A stretch of DNA of 64,000 bases from Nocardioides szechwanensis (GTDB lineage: Bacteria > Actinomycetota > Actinomycetes > Propionibacteriales > Nocardioidaceae): NCBI RefSeq assembly GCF_900103935.1, contig NZ_FNIC01000008.1, positions 1-64,000 of the forward strand. Reading direction: 5' to 3'. The translations under genes were made by a program, and so were the position numbers. The stretch's first letter is position 1, and the number at the start of each line of letters is the position of its first letter. Of the stretch, positions 35,305 through 44,519 are shown in pieces. The notes beneath the pieces were generated by a model that was not told the DNA's origin, searched no databases, and saw only the letters and a program-made list of their open reading frames with translations.

Positions 35305-37002
35305 ATGGTGAGCAGCGAAGCGGCTGCCGACCTGCACTACGACGTGGTCGTGGTCGGGTCCGGCTTCGGCGGCAGCGTCACGGCGCTCCGGCTGACCGAG
35401 AAGGGCTACCGCGTGGGAGTCCTGGAGACCGGCCGGCGGTGGACCGACGAGCAGTTCGCCGAGGCCGGGCCCCGCGACGCCTTCTGGGCGCCCCGCCTCG
35501 GGATGTTCGGACCGATGCGCCTCAGCACGATGGGGGAGATGTCGCTCTTCAGCGCCGTCGGCGTGGGCGGCGGGTCTCTGATCTACGCCAACACCCTCTA
35601 CGAGCCGCACGACGCGTTCTACGACGACCCGAGCTGGGCGCGGATCACCGACTGGCGCGACGAGCTGGCGCCGTTCTACGACCAGGCCAAGCGGATGCTG
35701 GGCGCCACCGCCAACCCGCGCCTGTGGCCGAGCGACGAGGTGCTGCGGGAGGTGGCCGGCGAGCTCGGCGCGCAGGACTCCTTCCGGGCGACCGACGTCG
35801 GGGTGCTCTTCGACGAGGCCGAGCCGGGGCGCGCCGTGCCCGACCCGTTCTTCGGGGGCGCCGGTCCGGAGCGCCGCGCCTGCGTCCAGTGCGCGCGCTG
35901 CACCACCGGCTGCCCGCACAACGCGAAGAACACCCTGCCGAAGAACTACCTCTACCTCGCGGAGCAGGCCGGGGCCGAGGTCCACGAGCTCACTGAGGTC
36001 GTCGATGTGCGGCCGCAGCCGGGCGGCGGCTACGAGGTCGTCGCACGGACCCCCGACCGGCGCCGTGCCGCCCCTCGGCGCTTCACCGCCGAGCACGTGG
36101 TCCTCGCCGGGTCGGCGCGCGGCACCCAGCTCCTGCTGCACCGACTGCGGGCCGGCGGGTCCCTCCCCCGCGTCTCCGCGCGCGTCGGCGAGCTGTCGCG
36201 CTCCAACTCCGAGGCGATCGTGGCCGTGGTCGCGCCGGACGGGCGTGACTTCGACCGGGGCGTGGCGATCACCTCCTCCTTCCAGCCCGACCCGCACACG
36301 CACGTCGAGCTGTGCCACAGCAGCGAGACGCAGGACGGCATGGCGCTGATGAACGTGCCGCTGACCGACGGCGGCGCCGGTCGGGTACGACGCTTCCTCG
36401 CCGAGCAGGCGCGGCACCCGGTCGGCTTCCTGCGCAGCCGCTCGACCCGCGACTCCTCGAAGCGCACGGTGTCGCTGCTGGTGATGCAGTCCCTCGACAA
36501 CTCGCTGACCTCCTACCTTCGCCGCGGTCGCCTGCGGACCCGGCAGGGTGCCGGCACGCCCAACCCGTCCTGGCTGCCGGTCGCACACGACATCGCGCGC
36601 CGCTACGCCACACGCATCGGCGGCCGGCCGATGAACCTCGCGACCGACCTGCTCGGCCGGCCCGCCACGGCTCACTACGTCGGCGGTGCGGTGATCGGCG
36701 ACACCGCCGAGTCCGGGGTCGTGGACCCCTACCACCGGGTCTTCGGCTACGACGGGCTCCACGTCATCGACGGCTCGACGATCGGCGCGAACCTCGGGGT
36801 CAACCCCTCGCTGACCATCACCGCGATGGCCGAGCGCGCGGTCGCCCTCTGGCCCAACAGGGAGGATCCGGACCCGCGGCCGCGGGCCGGGGAGCCCTAC
36901 CGCCGGGTGGCCCCGGTGGCGCCGCGCGGACCCGTCGTACCCCCGACCGCGCCGGCGGCCCTGTTCCTCGGCCCGGTGCGGTCCGCCGCACCGACGGAGT
37001 AG
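35305..37002 (+). CDS. choD: ChoD-type cholesterol oxidase (GMC family)
   Basis: A 565-residue FAD enzyme closely resembling mycobacterial ChoD along its length: VVVGSGFGGSVTALRLTEKG at the start, GVGGGSLIYANTLYEP, PYHRVFGYDGLHVIDGS and GANLGVNPSLTI near the end. Residues C193, C196, C199 and C203 form a ferredoxin-like C-x2-C-x2-C-x3-C-P motif. ChoD-like enzymes oxidise 3-beta-hydroxysteroids to 3-ketosteroids, although physiological activity of the mycobacterial protein is debated. The start at 35305 has CAGGGAG upstream. A KstR-type operator precedes it. No signal peptide is seen. Confidence 0.86.
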   Translation: MVSSEAAADLHYDVVVVGSGFGGSVTALRLTEKGYRVGVLETGRRWTDEQFAEAGPRDAFWAPRLGMFGPMRLSTMGEMSLFSAVGVGGGSLIYANTLYEPHDAFYDDPSWARITDWRDELAPFYDQAKRMLGATANPRLWPSDEVLREVAGELGAQDSFRATDVGVLFDEAEPGRAVPDPFFGGAGPERRACVQCARCTTGCPHNAKNTLPKNYLYLAEQAGAEVHELTEVVDVRPQPGGGYEVVARTPDRRRAAPRRFTAEHVVLAGSARGTQLLLHRLRAGGSLPRVSARVGELSRSNSEAIVAVVAPDGRDFDRGVAITSSFQPDPHTHVELCHSSETQDGMALMNVPLTDGGAGRVRRFLAEQARHPVGFLRSRSTRDSSKRTVSLLVMQSLDNSLTSYLRRGRLRTRQGAGTPNPSWLPVAHDIARRYATRIGGRPMNLATDLLGRPATAHYVGGAVIGDTAESGVVDPYHRVFGYDGLHVIDGSTIGANLGVNPSLTITAMAERAVALWPNREDPDPRPRAGEPYRRVAPVAPRGPVVPPTAPAALFLGPVRSAAPTE

Positions 37003-37010
37003 GCACCGGC

Positions 37011-37514
37011 CTACTGCCGCCGCGGGATGGCCAGCCACTCCTGCCAGCTCAGGTCGATGCCCACGTAGCGCGGCTGCTGCAACGGCCACCTCTCAGCGAT
37101 CCACACGGGGACGAACTGGTCGAGGGCACGTTCGACCTGCGACCCGACGTACTCGTTCCGAACCCACCAGGAGATGTCGGCGTCAGCGCCGGCCTTGTCG
37201 GTCGGGTCGATGTAGACGCAGCCGATGAGCTCGCTCTCGTCGGCGTCGAAGAGCGCGTAGTTGAACGACTCGTGGCTTTCCATCTCGTCGGCGTGGTGCT
37301 GGAGGTCCTCACGGTCCTGCTCCGCCGTCATGTCCGCCGGCGGCCAGCCCCACGCCTCACCGTAGATGGACCACAGGCGTTCGCGAGACCCCATCACCGC
37401 GGGCATGTTCAGGTCCGTGTCGTCGGCCCTGATCGGCCGGAGGTGGTGGCCGGTGGGGAGCTCTTCGCGCTGCGGGTGCTTCCAGTCCGCGGGCAGCCAG
37501 GTGTTTTCGTTCAT
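37011..37514 (-). CDS. GNAT-family N-acetyltransferase
   Basis: A 167-residue GNAT protein: HHLRPIRADDTDLNMPAV at the start, ELIGCVYIDPTDKAGADADI as the central beta-strands and ISWWVRNEYVGSQVERALD as the usual cofactor-binding region (degenerate, with no clear R/Q-x-x-G-x-G/A). It ends QEWLAIPRRQ. ATG 37514 follows GGAGAATCC. It is convergent with choD (8-bp gap). Substrate unknown. Confidence 0.78.
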   Translation of the reverse strand: MNENTWLPADWKHPQREELPTGHHLRPIRADDTDLNMPAVMGSRERLWSIYGEAWGWPPADMTAEQDREDLQHHADEMESHESFNYALFDADESELIGCVYIDPTDKAGADADISWWVRNEYVGSQVERALDQFVPVWIAERWPLQQPRYVGIDLSWQEWLAIPRRQ

Positions 37515-37682
37515 CTCGGGATTCTCCTGTGGTTGGTAGGTCACGCCAAGACGTGCTTCAGCTGCTCGCGCCGCCAGTACCTGAGAGGGAAGACCGGTTC
37601 CCTGTGGCTCACTGTCGCGCCTGTCGGCCTTCTCCGGAGCACGGCGTCGCCCCTCCGCTCCGAGCAGTAGGGACGCGTCCAG

Positions 37683-38666
37683 CTACCCGACGACGCCCGG
37701 CCGAGCCGGGGGGCCACCTGCAGAGATGGCGACGGCCACGTCCTCGACGACCAGGTCGTTGTTGATCGCGATCGCTGCGGCTGACCCTTCCCCCGCGGCA
37801 GTGACGACCTGGGCGCGGGGGTTGACCGCGTTTCCTGCGGCCCAGATGCCCGGCACGCTGGTGCCTCCAGTCACATCGACTGCGACCCAGCCGTTGTCGT
37901 GGGTGGCACACCCCAGGCGCAACAGCAGGTCGTCGTGGGGGACGAAGTCGGGTCTCACGAACACGGCGGCGCGCGGCACGACGCGACCGGACTCGATCTC
38001 GACCCCGACCAGCCGGTCGTCCTCGATCGAGAGCCGGGTGACGGGCTCGTCGACAATGCCGATGCCACGGGCAACCAGCTGCTCGCGCTCGTCGACGGTC
38101 AGGATGGCGCCGTTGCTGAAGAGCACGACATCGGCGGACCACTCGCGGACCAGCTGGGCATGAGCGATGGCTTCGGGGGTGCCGCCGAGCACCCCGAGGG
38201 GTTGGTCCCGGACCTCCCAGCCATGGCAGTAGGGGCAGTGCAGCAGGTCGCGTCCCCACCGCTCGTGCGCGCCGGGAACGTCCGGGATCTCGTCGCGCAG
38301 CCCGGTGGTGATGAGGACCCGGCGGGTCCGGAGAGTGCGTCCGTCCTCGAGCCGCACGTGGAACCAGAGCCGAGGCGAGCTCCCCCTGGCGGGTACGACG
38401 TCATCGACCCGTCCCTGAAGAACGTGGCCTCCGTAGCCGGCCACCTCCGACCGGCCGGCGCTCAGCAGGTCAGCAGGAGGCATCCCGTCGGAGCCCAGAA
38501 AGCCGTGCATGTGCGCGGCCGGCGCGTTACGCGGCGCGCCCGCGTCGACCACGGCGACGCGACGGCGAGCCCGGGCAAGGACGAGTGCGGCGGTGAGGCC
38601 GGCGGCGCCCCCGCCGATCACCACCACGTCGTACTCGTGGGACGTGGCGTTCCCCTCGGGTGTCAC
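37683..38666 (-). CDS. thioredoxin-reductase-like FAD oxidoreductase
   Basis: A 327-residue protein of the thioredoxin-reductase fold: GGGAAGLTAALVLARA for FAD, HCPYCHGWEV as the redox C-x2-C, GVLGGTPEAIAHAQL for NAD(P), and GIWAAGNAVNPRAQV at the C-terminus. The C-x2-C with the following HGWE marks the low-molecular-weight 'NAD(P)/FAD-dependent oxidoreductase' group rather than true TrxB. It may reduce a small disulfide or act as an oxidase. Its ATG overlaps the stop of the alpha/beta hydrolase gene by 4 bp, so it closes the MFS-hydrolase-reductase operon. Confidence 0.8.
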   Translation of the reverse strand: MTPEGNATSHEYDVVVIGGGAAGLTAALVLARARRRVAVVDAGAPRNAPAAHMHGFLGSDGMPPADLLSAGRSEVAGYGGHVLQGRVDDVVPARGSSPRLWFHVRLEDGRTLRTRRVLITTGLRDEIPDVPGAHERWGRDLLHCPYCHGWEVRDQPLGVLGGTPEAIAHAQLVREWSADVVLFSNGAILTVDEREQLVARGIGIVDEPVTRLSIEDDRLVGVEIESGRVVPRAAVFVRPDFVPHDDLLLRLGCATHDNGWVAVDVTGGTSVPGIWAAGNAVNPRAQVVTAAGEGSAAAIAINNDLVVEDVAVAISAGGPPARPGVVG

Positions 38667-40051
38667 GGGGTCACCTGCGTAACAGGGCGGTGCGTGCGGA
38701 CGGCGGTGACCACCCTGGTGATCGCACTCGCCGCGACCGCCGCGTCCTCGGGGTCCTGGACAAGCGAGCTATGGGTGGCGTGCGCCAGTCGTAGGTGGAC
38801 CGTGTCGGCGGAGAGGCGGGCCAGGGCGTCCTGGAGCGGGAGCCATCCGTCCTGGGCGTCCTTCTCGGCAGTGACGACGACCAACGGGACGGTCCCGAGC
38901 GGCCCGGCGTCGTGCGCCGCACTGAGGGACTCCGGGAGGGCGGCGATCTCGTCGCGGAGTGTCCTGAAGTGGGCGGGGGTGGACCAGGTGGCCTCCGACT
39001 CGGCGCGCTGAGGCATCGGCAGGTCGCTCCCGACGAGTCCCGTCGCCAGGCGGGCCACGCCGAACCGCGCCAACGTAGGTGCCAGCGCCTCGAGGCGGCG
39101 GAAGCCTGCGTAGAACGCGGGGTAGGCCGGTAGCTCCGCCATCGCGTCGGGTGACTGACCGTCGAGCAGGACCACGCCGGCGACCTCGTCGGGATACGCG
39201 TCGGCGAACAGCCGGACGTAGACGGCGCCGGTCGAGTGTCCCGCGAGGACGTAGGGCCCAGGCTCCCCCGCCACCTCGAGCAGGGTGCGCAGGTCGTTGA
39301 CGATGCTCTCGCCGCTGGTGGTCACGTCGCTTGGTCCGCTCCGGCCGTAGCCGGCCCGGTCGTAGACGCAGACCCGGGTGTCGGCGGCGACGGCCGGGGC
39401 GATCCACGCGCTCATGGGAGCGGAGGGCTCGCCGAGCCCGGACTCGAGGACGACCGTGGGACTGCCGGACCCCGTGCACGACATCCACAGGTGGTGACCG
39501 CCGACGTCGTACAGCTGACCCGTGGCCGTCAGGTCGTCGGTGCCACGGGTCCCCTGGACAGCCTCGTAGAAGCCACCGATGGCGACGACAAACAGGGCCA
39601 GCAAGACCGGGTAGAGCAGCACCTGCCGGGACCCGCTGCGCAGTGAGGTGCGTGCCTTGGTGACCGTCCACGTCACGAGCACCACGAGGGCCGGTGGCCA
39701 CAGCCAGCCGGCGCCGGCAAGGGCCTCCTCGCCGGGGGCGAGGGCGAGGAGGACGGCGCCGGTCACACCAAAGGCAGCCGCGAGGACCAGGGCCCACGCC
39801 TGCGGCTGGTCCGTGCGGCGGCGCGCGAAGTGCCACAGCGAGAGCCAGCCCAGCGCCAAGGAGACCAGCATCAGGCCGGTGACTACGGGCTCGGTGGCGC
39901 CGGGGACGAGGACGAGGGTCGACAGGGCAGCAGCGATCAGGCCGCCGCCCAGGCTTCCGGCGACGATGCGACCGATGTGGCCACGCCGTCCAGGAGGTGC
40001 CCCTCCAGGAACGGTGTTCTGCCGGTCGATGGGTGCGGTCGTGGTGGTCAT
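38663..40051 (-). CDS. membrane-anchored alpha/beta hydrolase
   Basis: A 462-residue protein with four or five N-terminal hydrophobic helices (residues ~25-165) followed by an alpha/beta hydrolase domain: VVLESGLGEPSAPMSAW, VCVYDRAGYGRSG, nucleophile GHSTGAVYVRLFA, acid in VVTAEKDAQ and His in LAHATHSSLV. The hydrolase domain probably lies on the outer face of the membrane. It starts 51 bp after the MFS gene on the same strand. A role in modifying or inactivating a compound handled by the MFS pump is inferred. Confidence 0.82.
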   Translation of the reverse strand: MTTTTAPIDRQNTVPGGAPPGRRGHIGRIVAGSLGGGLIAAALSTLVLVPGATEPVVTGLMLVSLALGWLSLWHFARRRTDQPQAWALVLAAAFGVTGAVLLALAPGEEALAGAGWLWPPALVVLVTWTVTKARTSLRSGSRQVLLYPVLLALFVVAIGGFYEAVQGTRGTDDLTATGQLYDVGGHHLWMSCTGSGSPTVVLESGLGEPSAPMSAWIAPAVAADTRVCVYDRAGYGRSGPSDVTTSGESIVNDLRTLLEVAGEPGPYVLAGHSTGAVYVRLFADAYPDEVAGVVLLDGQSPDAMAELPAYPAFYAGFRRLEALAPTLARFGVARLATGLVGSDLPMPQRAESEATWSTPAHFRTLRDEIAALPESLSAAHDAGPLGTVPLVVVTAEKDAQDGWLPLQDALARLSADTVHLRLAHATHSSLVQDPEDAAVAASAITRVVTAVRTHRPVTQVTP

Positions 40052-40102
40052 GATGTGCCTCAGGCTCCGTGGTGGTTGGTGGTGGCAGGTGGTCGTGCCC
40101 GA

Positions 40103-41560
40103 TCAGTGGTGCATGTGCATGCCGGCTCCGGCCTCGGCACGGGTCGAGGGCATCCGCCACCGGGCGACGAGGGCAACGGCGACAGCGATCACGGCCGCAG
40201 CGAGGAAGCCCCGCTCGAAGCCCGCGACGGCCCCGGCCGGGCTGGTGAGGCTGCCGGCGGTGGAGGCGACCGCGGAGAGCACGGCGACGCCCAGGGCAGC
40301 ACCGACCTCGTGACCGGTCATCAGGAACCCCGAGGCGACCCCGGCGTGGCTGGCCGGGATGCCGGACATCGCGGTCACGGACACCGGCACGAACACCATG
40401 CCGACGCCGAGGCCGAGCCCGACGAGTCCGGGCAGGATGCCGCCGGCGTAGCTCGAGGTCGCGGACGCGGTGGACATCAGTGCGGCCGCGCCGGCGGCCA
40501 GCAGGAGACCGGCGGTCGCGACGGAGCGCGGCGAAAGGTGAGCCATCAGGTGGCGCGCGACGATCGTGCCGACGGTGATCGCCAGGGCGAACGGGAGGAA
40601 CGCCAGGCCGGCGTCCAGGGCGGAGAAGCCGAGAACGGTCTGGATGAAGATCGAGGTGAGGAAGACAGTGCCGACCAGAATCCCGGTGACGCCCAGCATC
40701 ACGGTCGTGCTGGACACCAAGGTGCGGAGCTTCCAGACGTGGGGCGGGAAGAGCGGGTCCGAGGCGCGACGCTCGACGGCGAGGAAGGCGACGACCAAGA
40801 CACCGGAGGTGACGAGGGACCCCATGGTCTGCACCGACGACCAGCCGTGGGTCGCGCTGGCACCGAGGCCGTAGACGAGAGCGACCAGTCCGCCGATGAC
40901 GGTGGCGGCCCCCGGCAGGTCGAGGCGGGTCAGGCTGGCGCCAACCCGATCGGCGTCAGGGGGCAGGACGAGAAGGCCGGCAGCCAGCGCGATGCCCCCG
41001 ACCGGGACGTTGAGCCAGAAGATGAACTCCCAGCTGGTCCACGTGGTGACGGCTCCGCCGAGCAGCACTCCGAGGGCAACACCCAGGCTCCCGACGGCAC
41101 CCCAGATGGCCAGACCGAGCTTGCGCTGCTCGCCGTCGTACGACGTGGTGACCAACGACAATGCCGAAGGGGTCAGCAGGGCGGCGCTGAGTCCTTGGAC
41201 GGCCCGTGCCGCAATCAGCTGCCCGCCACTGTCGGCGAACCCGCTGACCAGCGAGGCGATCGTGAACAGCGCCAGGCCGGTGAGGAACACCGCTCGACGC
41301 GACAACAGGTCGGCGATGCGGCCGCCGAGGAGCAGCCCGCCGCCGGACATCATGAGGTAGGCGGTCACCAGCCACTGGAGCTGGCCACCGTCGAGTTCGA
41401 GGGAGCGGCCGATGGAGGGCAGGGCGGTGTTGACGACCGAGATGTCGAGCACGACGAGGATCTGCGCGGCCAGTGCCACGGCGAGCACCGACCAAGACCG
41501 CTTCGGGAGCCGGGCCTCAGCACTGACAGGGTCCGGGACTTGGGGCGTGTGAGTGGTCAT
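40103..41560 (-). CDS. DHA2-family (EmrB/QacA-type) MFS efflux pump
   Basis: A 485-residue transporter with 14 hydrophobic helices typical of drug:H+ antiporter family 2: QILVVLDISVVNTALPSIG at TM1 (D-x-x-x-V-N-x-A-L-P signature), LGGRIADLLSRRAVFLTG at loop 2-3, and a His/Met-rich C-terminal tail GAGMHMHH. ATG 41560 has GGAAGAAG upstream. It is the first gene of a minus-strand operon with the alpha/beta hydrolase and reductase genes, and has the 22-bp shared site 60 bp upstream. Likely exports a toxic or signalling small molecule. Confidence 0.88.
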   Translation of the reverse strand: MTTHTPQVPDPVSAEARLPKRSWSVLAVALAAQILVVLDISVVNTALPSIGRSLELDGGQLQWLVTAYLMMSGGGLLLGGRIADLLSRRAVFLTGLALFTIASLVSGFADSGGQLIAARAVQGLSAALLTPSALSLVTTSYDGEQRKLGLAIWGAVGSLGVALGVLLGGAVTTWTSWEFIFWLNVPVGGIALAAGLLVLPPDADRVGASLTRLDLPGAATVIGGLVALVYGLGASATHGWSSVQTMGSLVTSGVLVVAFLAVERRASDPLFPPHVWKLRTLVSSTTVMLGVTGILVGTVFLTSIFIQTVLGFSALDAGLAFLPFALAITVGTIVARHLMAHLSPRSVATAGLLLAAGAAALMSTASATSSYAGGILPGLVGLGLGVGMVFVPVSVTAMSGIPASHAGVASGFLMTGHEVGAALGVAVLSAVASTAGSLTSPAGAVAGFERGFLAAAVIAVAVALVARWRMPSTRAEAGAGMHMHH

Positions 41561-41619
41561 CGGGATCTTCTTCCGGTGAGGCGGTGGGATGCCCCCAGCC
41601 TCCGGCGAGCGCGGATCGC

Positions 41620-41641
41620 TCGCCCCGGTCAAACGACCGGG
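41620..41641 (-). promoter_or_regulatory. shared LAL-regulator site, copy upstream of MFS operon
   Basis: Read on the minus strand: CCCGGTC-GTTT-GACCGGG plus GCGA, a perfect 7-bp dyad with a 4-nt spacer. It ends 59 bp before the MFS ATG and lies just after the LuxR stop. The same 22-bp sequence with one change occurs before the PfpI gene at 44433-44454. On the plus strand a T4 run follows the dyad, so a terminator is an alternative, but the copy elsewhere argues for a protein-binding site. Confidence 0.62.
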
Positions 41642-41647
41642 TTTTGG

Positions 41648-44371
41648 TCAGCCCAGTTCGAGGCGTGACAGCTCGCCCCGGGAGGTGACACCGGCCTTCG
41701 CGAACACGTTGCGCAAGTGGAAGGCCACGGTCCGGGGTGAGACCCAGCACTGCGCAGCGACCTCCTTGTTGGAGAGCCCCTCGCTCACGAGCAGTGCGAC
41801 CTTGCGTTCCATCGGTGTCAAAGCCAGCAACGTGGACTCGTCGCGTCGCCGGGCGGTCTCGCCGGATGCGCGGAGCTCATCGGTGGCCCTGCCCACCAAC
41901 GGCTCAGCGTGCAGGTCCTGCAGGGTCGCAAGGGCGTCGCGCAGCGGCAGACGAGCATCGGCCCGGCGACCGTTTCGACGCAGCAGCTCGCCGTGGGCGA
42001 GCTGGGTTCGCGCGCGGTCGTACGGCCGCTGCGCCAGCGCCTGGTGCTCCAATGCCTGTCGGAACAGCTCGTCGGGGTCGTCACCCGAGGCTGGATCGGT
42101 GGTCAGAGCTCGGCCGAAGAGCACGGTGGCCCGCGCCCAGGGCAGTGGGGTCCCCGCGGCGAAGTCCTCCAGCTCCTTCGTCCAGTCGCGAGCAAGCTCG
42201 TGCTCGTCGGCGCGCACGGCGGCGTCGATCCGGTCGTGCGCCGCGAGCCGACGCAGCGTCGGCAGGCGAACCTCACGCAGGTGGTGCAGAGCGCCCGCCC
42301 GGTCCCCCGTGAGTGCGGCCCGTGCCCCCGCAGCCCAGTGCACGAGGTCATCCAGCGGGCGAGCGAGGATGCCCCGCGGAGGGTGTGCAGCCAGGAGACC
42401 GTCGAGGGCCACCCGGTGGGCGTCATGGTCTGGCCGCCCCTGCAACGCCGCGAGAAGGGTGAGCCAGGCCAGTGGGGTCGCGCTCAGGGCACGCTGCCCG
42501 ACGCTGCGTCCGAGCGAGACCGCCTCCTCACAGGTGCTGCGCAGCTCGGTCCAGCTGCCCGCGAGGTAGAGCCCGAAGGCCGTGCGCTGCAACGCGTAGA
42601 GGACGGCCATGCCGTCGCCGGTCTCCCGAGCCACCGACAGCATCTGCGCGTAGAGCTCGCGATGAACGTCGTCCTCGCCGAGGTGCAGGGCGGCGTTGCC
42701 GAGGTTGCCCAGGAGGTCGAGGTCGTCGGTGGCACGACCGGCGGACCGGGCTACCTGCAGCTCAGCAACCGCACCGAAGCGGTCCCCCGCCATGGCGCGC
42801 TCAGTGCTGGTCAACAGGTGCTTCAAGGCGCGGGTCCGGGCACTGTCGCCGTCGGTGTCCCGGACGTCGACCGTGCCCGCGGGCAGGACCGCACCACTGT
42901 CGGCCCCGTGGCTACGAGCTACCGAAGCCGCCACCGCCATCTCCAGCGCGCGGTGCGGGTCATGGACCGCCACCTGCTCGGCAGCCCGCGTGAGAATGCG
43001 GTGCGCATCGTCGGCCGAGCCGGTGTTGACCTCGATCCTCGCCCGCAGGCGGTCGAGATCGGCTCGCAGGAGCGGATCGTCGGTATCGGCCCGCGCTCTC
43101 GCGACCAGCGCCGACGCGTGCTGGGCCCGGCCGGACGCCCAGGCGTTTCGAGCGGCGGCCAACCTGCGCGCCGCTGCGGCAGCCACATCGCCCAGCTCGG
43201 CAGCCCGTTCGTAGGCGTCCGCTGCCCCCTGGTGGGCCCCTCGGGCCTCAGCCCGGACGGCGACCAGGTCCAGGGCGGCGGCCAGCTCCGGGTCCAACTC
43301 GTGGGCGACGGCAGCGAGGTGCCACGTCTGCCGGTCAGCGTCCTGCAAGTCGCCAAGCACCTCGGCGAGCGCCACATGCACACGCCGACGCTCACGAGCG
43401 CCGGCTGCTTGGTAGACGGCCGAGCGGACAAGCGGGTGCTGGACGTCGGCGGTGTCTCCGGTGACGAGCAGCAACCCGGACCGTACGACGGCATCAAGGG
43501 CCTCGCGCTCGATCCCCAACGCCCGTGCTGCTCGTTCGATCGTGGCAAGACGTCCCGTCCCGTCGGCGACCGCGACGAGGAGGACGGTCTGCGCCGCCGC
43601 CGGGAGCTGTCGGCAGCGCTCGAGGAACGCGCGTTCCACGCTGCTGGTCAGCGGGAGAGGCAAGGGCAGCGCCTCGCTACCGTCCCGCTGTCCCGGCGAC
43701 AGCGCTGTGGGCAGCTCCAGTAGCGCCAGCGGGTTGCCACGGGTCTCGGTCAGCAGGCGGTCGCTTACCTCTTCTGCGAGGTCGCCGGCACTGGCGCTGA
43801 GCAGGCGTCGCGCCGACTCCTCGTCCAGGGCACCCAGGGTGAGGGTCGGAATGCCCTCGGCGGAGAAGCCAGTGTCGTCAGAGTGACGGGCGACAAAGCA
43901 CATGGCGACCTGGTCCGCGTCGAGCCTCCGGGCAGTGAAGAGCAGCGCGTCGGCCGAAGCCTCGTCCAGCCATTGGGCATCGTCGATCACGCACACCAGC
44001 GGCTCGTCCTCGGCCGCCGACGTGAGGATCGACAGGGTCGCCAGCCCCACGACGAACGGCTCGAGTCTCGGCCCCTCGGCCTCACCGAAGGCGACCCGGA
44101 GCGCCCGCGCCTGAGGAGGTGCGAGTGCCTCCACCAGACCGAGCACCGGCCGCAGCAGGCGGTGGAGGGCGGCGTACGCGAGGGGTGCCTCGGACTCGAG
44201 TCCTTGCGTGCGGAGCACCCGGAGCCCGGAGCCCGAGACGACATCGTCGACGAGAGCGGACTTTCCGATCCCGGGTTCGCCACGGACGAGCACGCTGCCG
44301 GACCTGCCCAGGCGGGCGGCCTCGACCACCGACGCGAGGTGTGCCTTCTCGGCGTCGCGACCATGAAGCAC
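41648..44371 (-). CDS. LAL-type LuxR regulator with AAA ATPase domain
   Basis: A 907-residue large ATP-binding regulator of the LuxR family. The N-terminal ATPase has Walker A GEPGIGKSALVDDV (31-44) and Walker B VCVIDDAQWLDEASADALL; a long helical TPR-like middle follows; the C-terminal HTH reads LTPMERKVALLVSEGLSNKE and VAAQCWVSPRTVAFHLRNVF. LAL regulators activate transcription after binding ATP and an inducer. Its gene lies between two target-like promoters, the MFS operon and the PfpI gene, that carry the same dyad, so it is the likely activator. Confidence 0.9.
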   Translation of the reverse strand: MLHGRDAEKAHLASVVEAARLGRSGSVLVRGEPGIGKSALVDDVVSGSGLRVLRTQGLESEAPLAYAALHRLLRPVLGLVEALAPPQARALRVAFGEAEGPRLEPFVVGLATLSILTSAAEDEPLVCVIDDAQWLDEASADALLFTARRLDADQVAMCFVARHSDDTGFSAEGIPTLTLGALDEESARRLLSASAGDLAEEVSDRLLTETRGNPLALLELPTALSPGQRDGSEALPLPLPLTSSVERAFLERCRQLPAAAQTVLLVAVADGTGRLATIERAARALGIEREALDAVVRSGLLLVTGDTADVQHPLVRSAVYQAAGARERRRVHVALAEVLGDLQDADRQTWHLAAVAHELDPELAAALDLVAVRAEARGAHQGAADAYERAAELGDVAAAAARRLAAARNAWASGRAQHASALVARARADTDDPLLRADLDRLRARIEVNTGSADDAHRILTRAAEQVAVHDPHRALEMAVAASVARSHGADSGAVLPAGTVDVRDTDGDSARTRALKHLLTSTERAMAGDRFGAVAELQVARSAGRATDDLDLLGNLGNAALHLGEDDVHRELYAQMLSVARETGDGMAVLYALQRTAFGLYLAGSWTELRSTCEEAVSLGRSVGQRALSATPLAWLTLLAALQGRPDHDAHRVALDGLLAAHPPRGILARPLDDLVHWAAGARAALTGDRAGALHHLREVRLPTLRRLAAHDRIDAAVRADEHELARDWTKELEDFAAGTPLPWARATVLFGRALTTDPASGDDPDELFRQALEHQALAQRPYDRARTQLAHGELLRRNGRRADARLPLRDALATLQDLHAEPLVGRATDELRASGETARRRDESTLLALTPMERKVALLVSEGLSNKEVAAQCWVSPRTVAFHLRNVFAKAGVTSRGELSRLELG

Positions 44372-44432
44372 CTGCCGAGGCTACTGCGTGCTCAGGGTGC
44401 CCGGAAGCAAGTCGGAGACGTCATCCAGCCAT

Positions 44433-44454
44433 CCCGGCCGTTTGACCGGGGCGA
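44433..44454 (+). promoter_or_regulatory. shared LAL-regulator site, copy upstream of PfpI/LuxR
   Basis: CCCGGCC-GTTT-GACCGGG plus GCGA, identical to the MFS copy except C for T at position 6 (21 of 22 positions). It ends 65 bp before the PfpI GTG, matching the 59-bp spacing at the MFS operon, and lies 61 bp upstream of the LuxR start in the divergent gap. Orientation relative to the PfpI and MFS genes is the same. Confidence 0.62.
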
Positions 44455-44519
44455 CGGATCAGCCTGTCGCGGAGGGTGTGTCGGGCCGCCGCCGTCGGCC
44501 TGCGACCCAAGGAGAAGCC

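Noticed and set aside
35143..37089. Very long minus-strand open frame opposite choD
   Set aside because: Arg/His/Gly-rich translation with no known fold; choD on the other strand has full-length homology. It is a by-product of high GC.
41623..41645. Intrinsic terminator (GC stem plus T4) between LuxR and MFS genes
   Set aside because: The T-run lies on the strand opposite to transcription of both flanking genes, and the same dyad recurs at another promoter, so a binding site is more likely.
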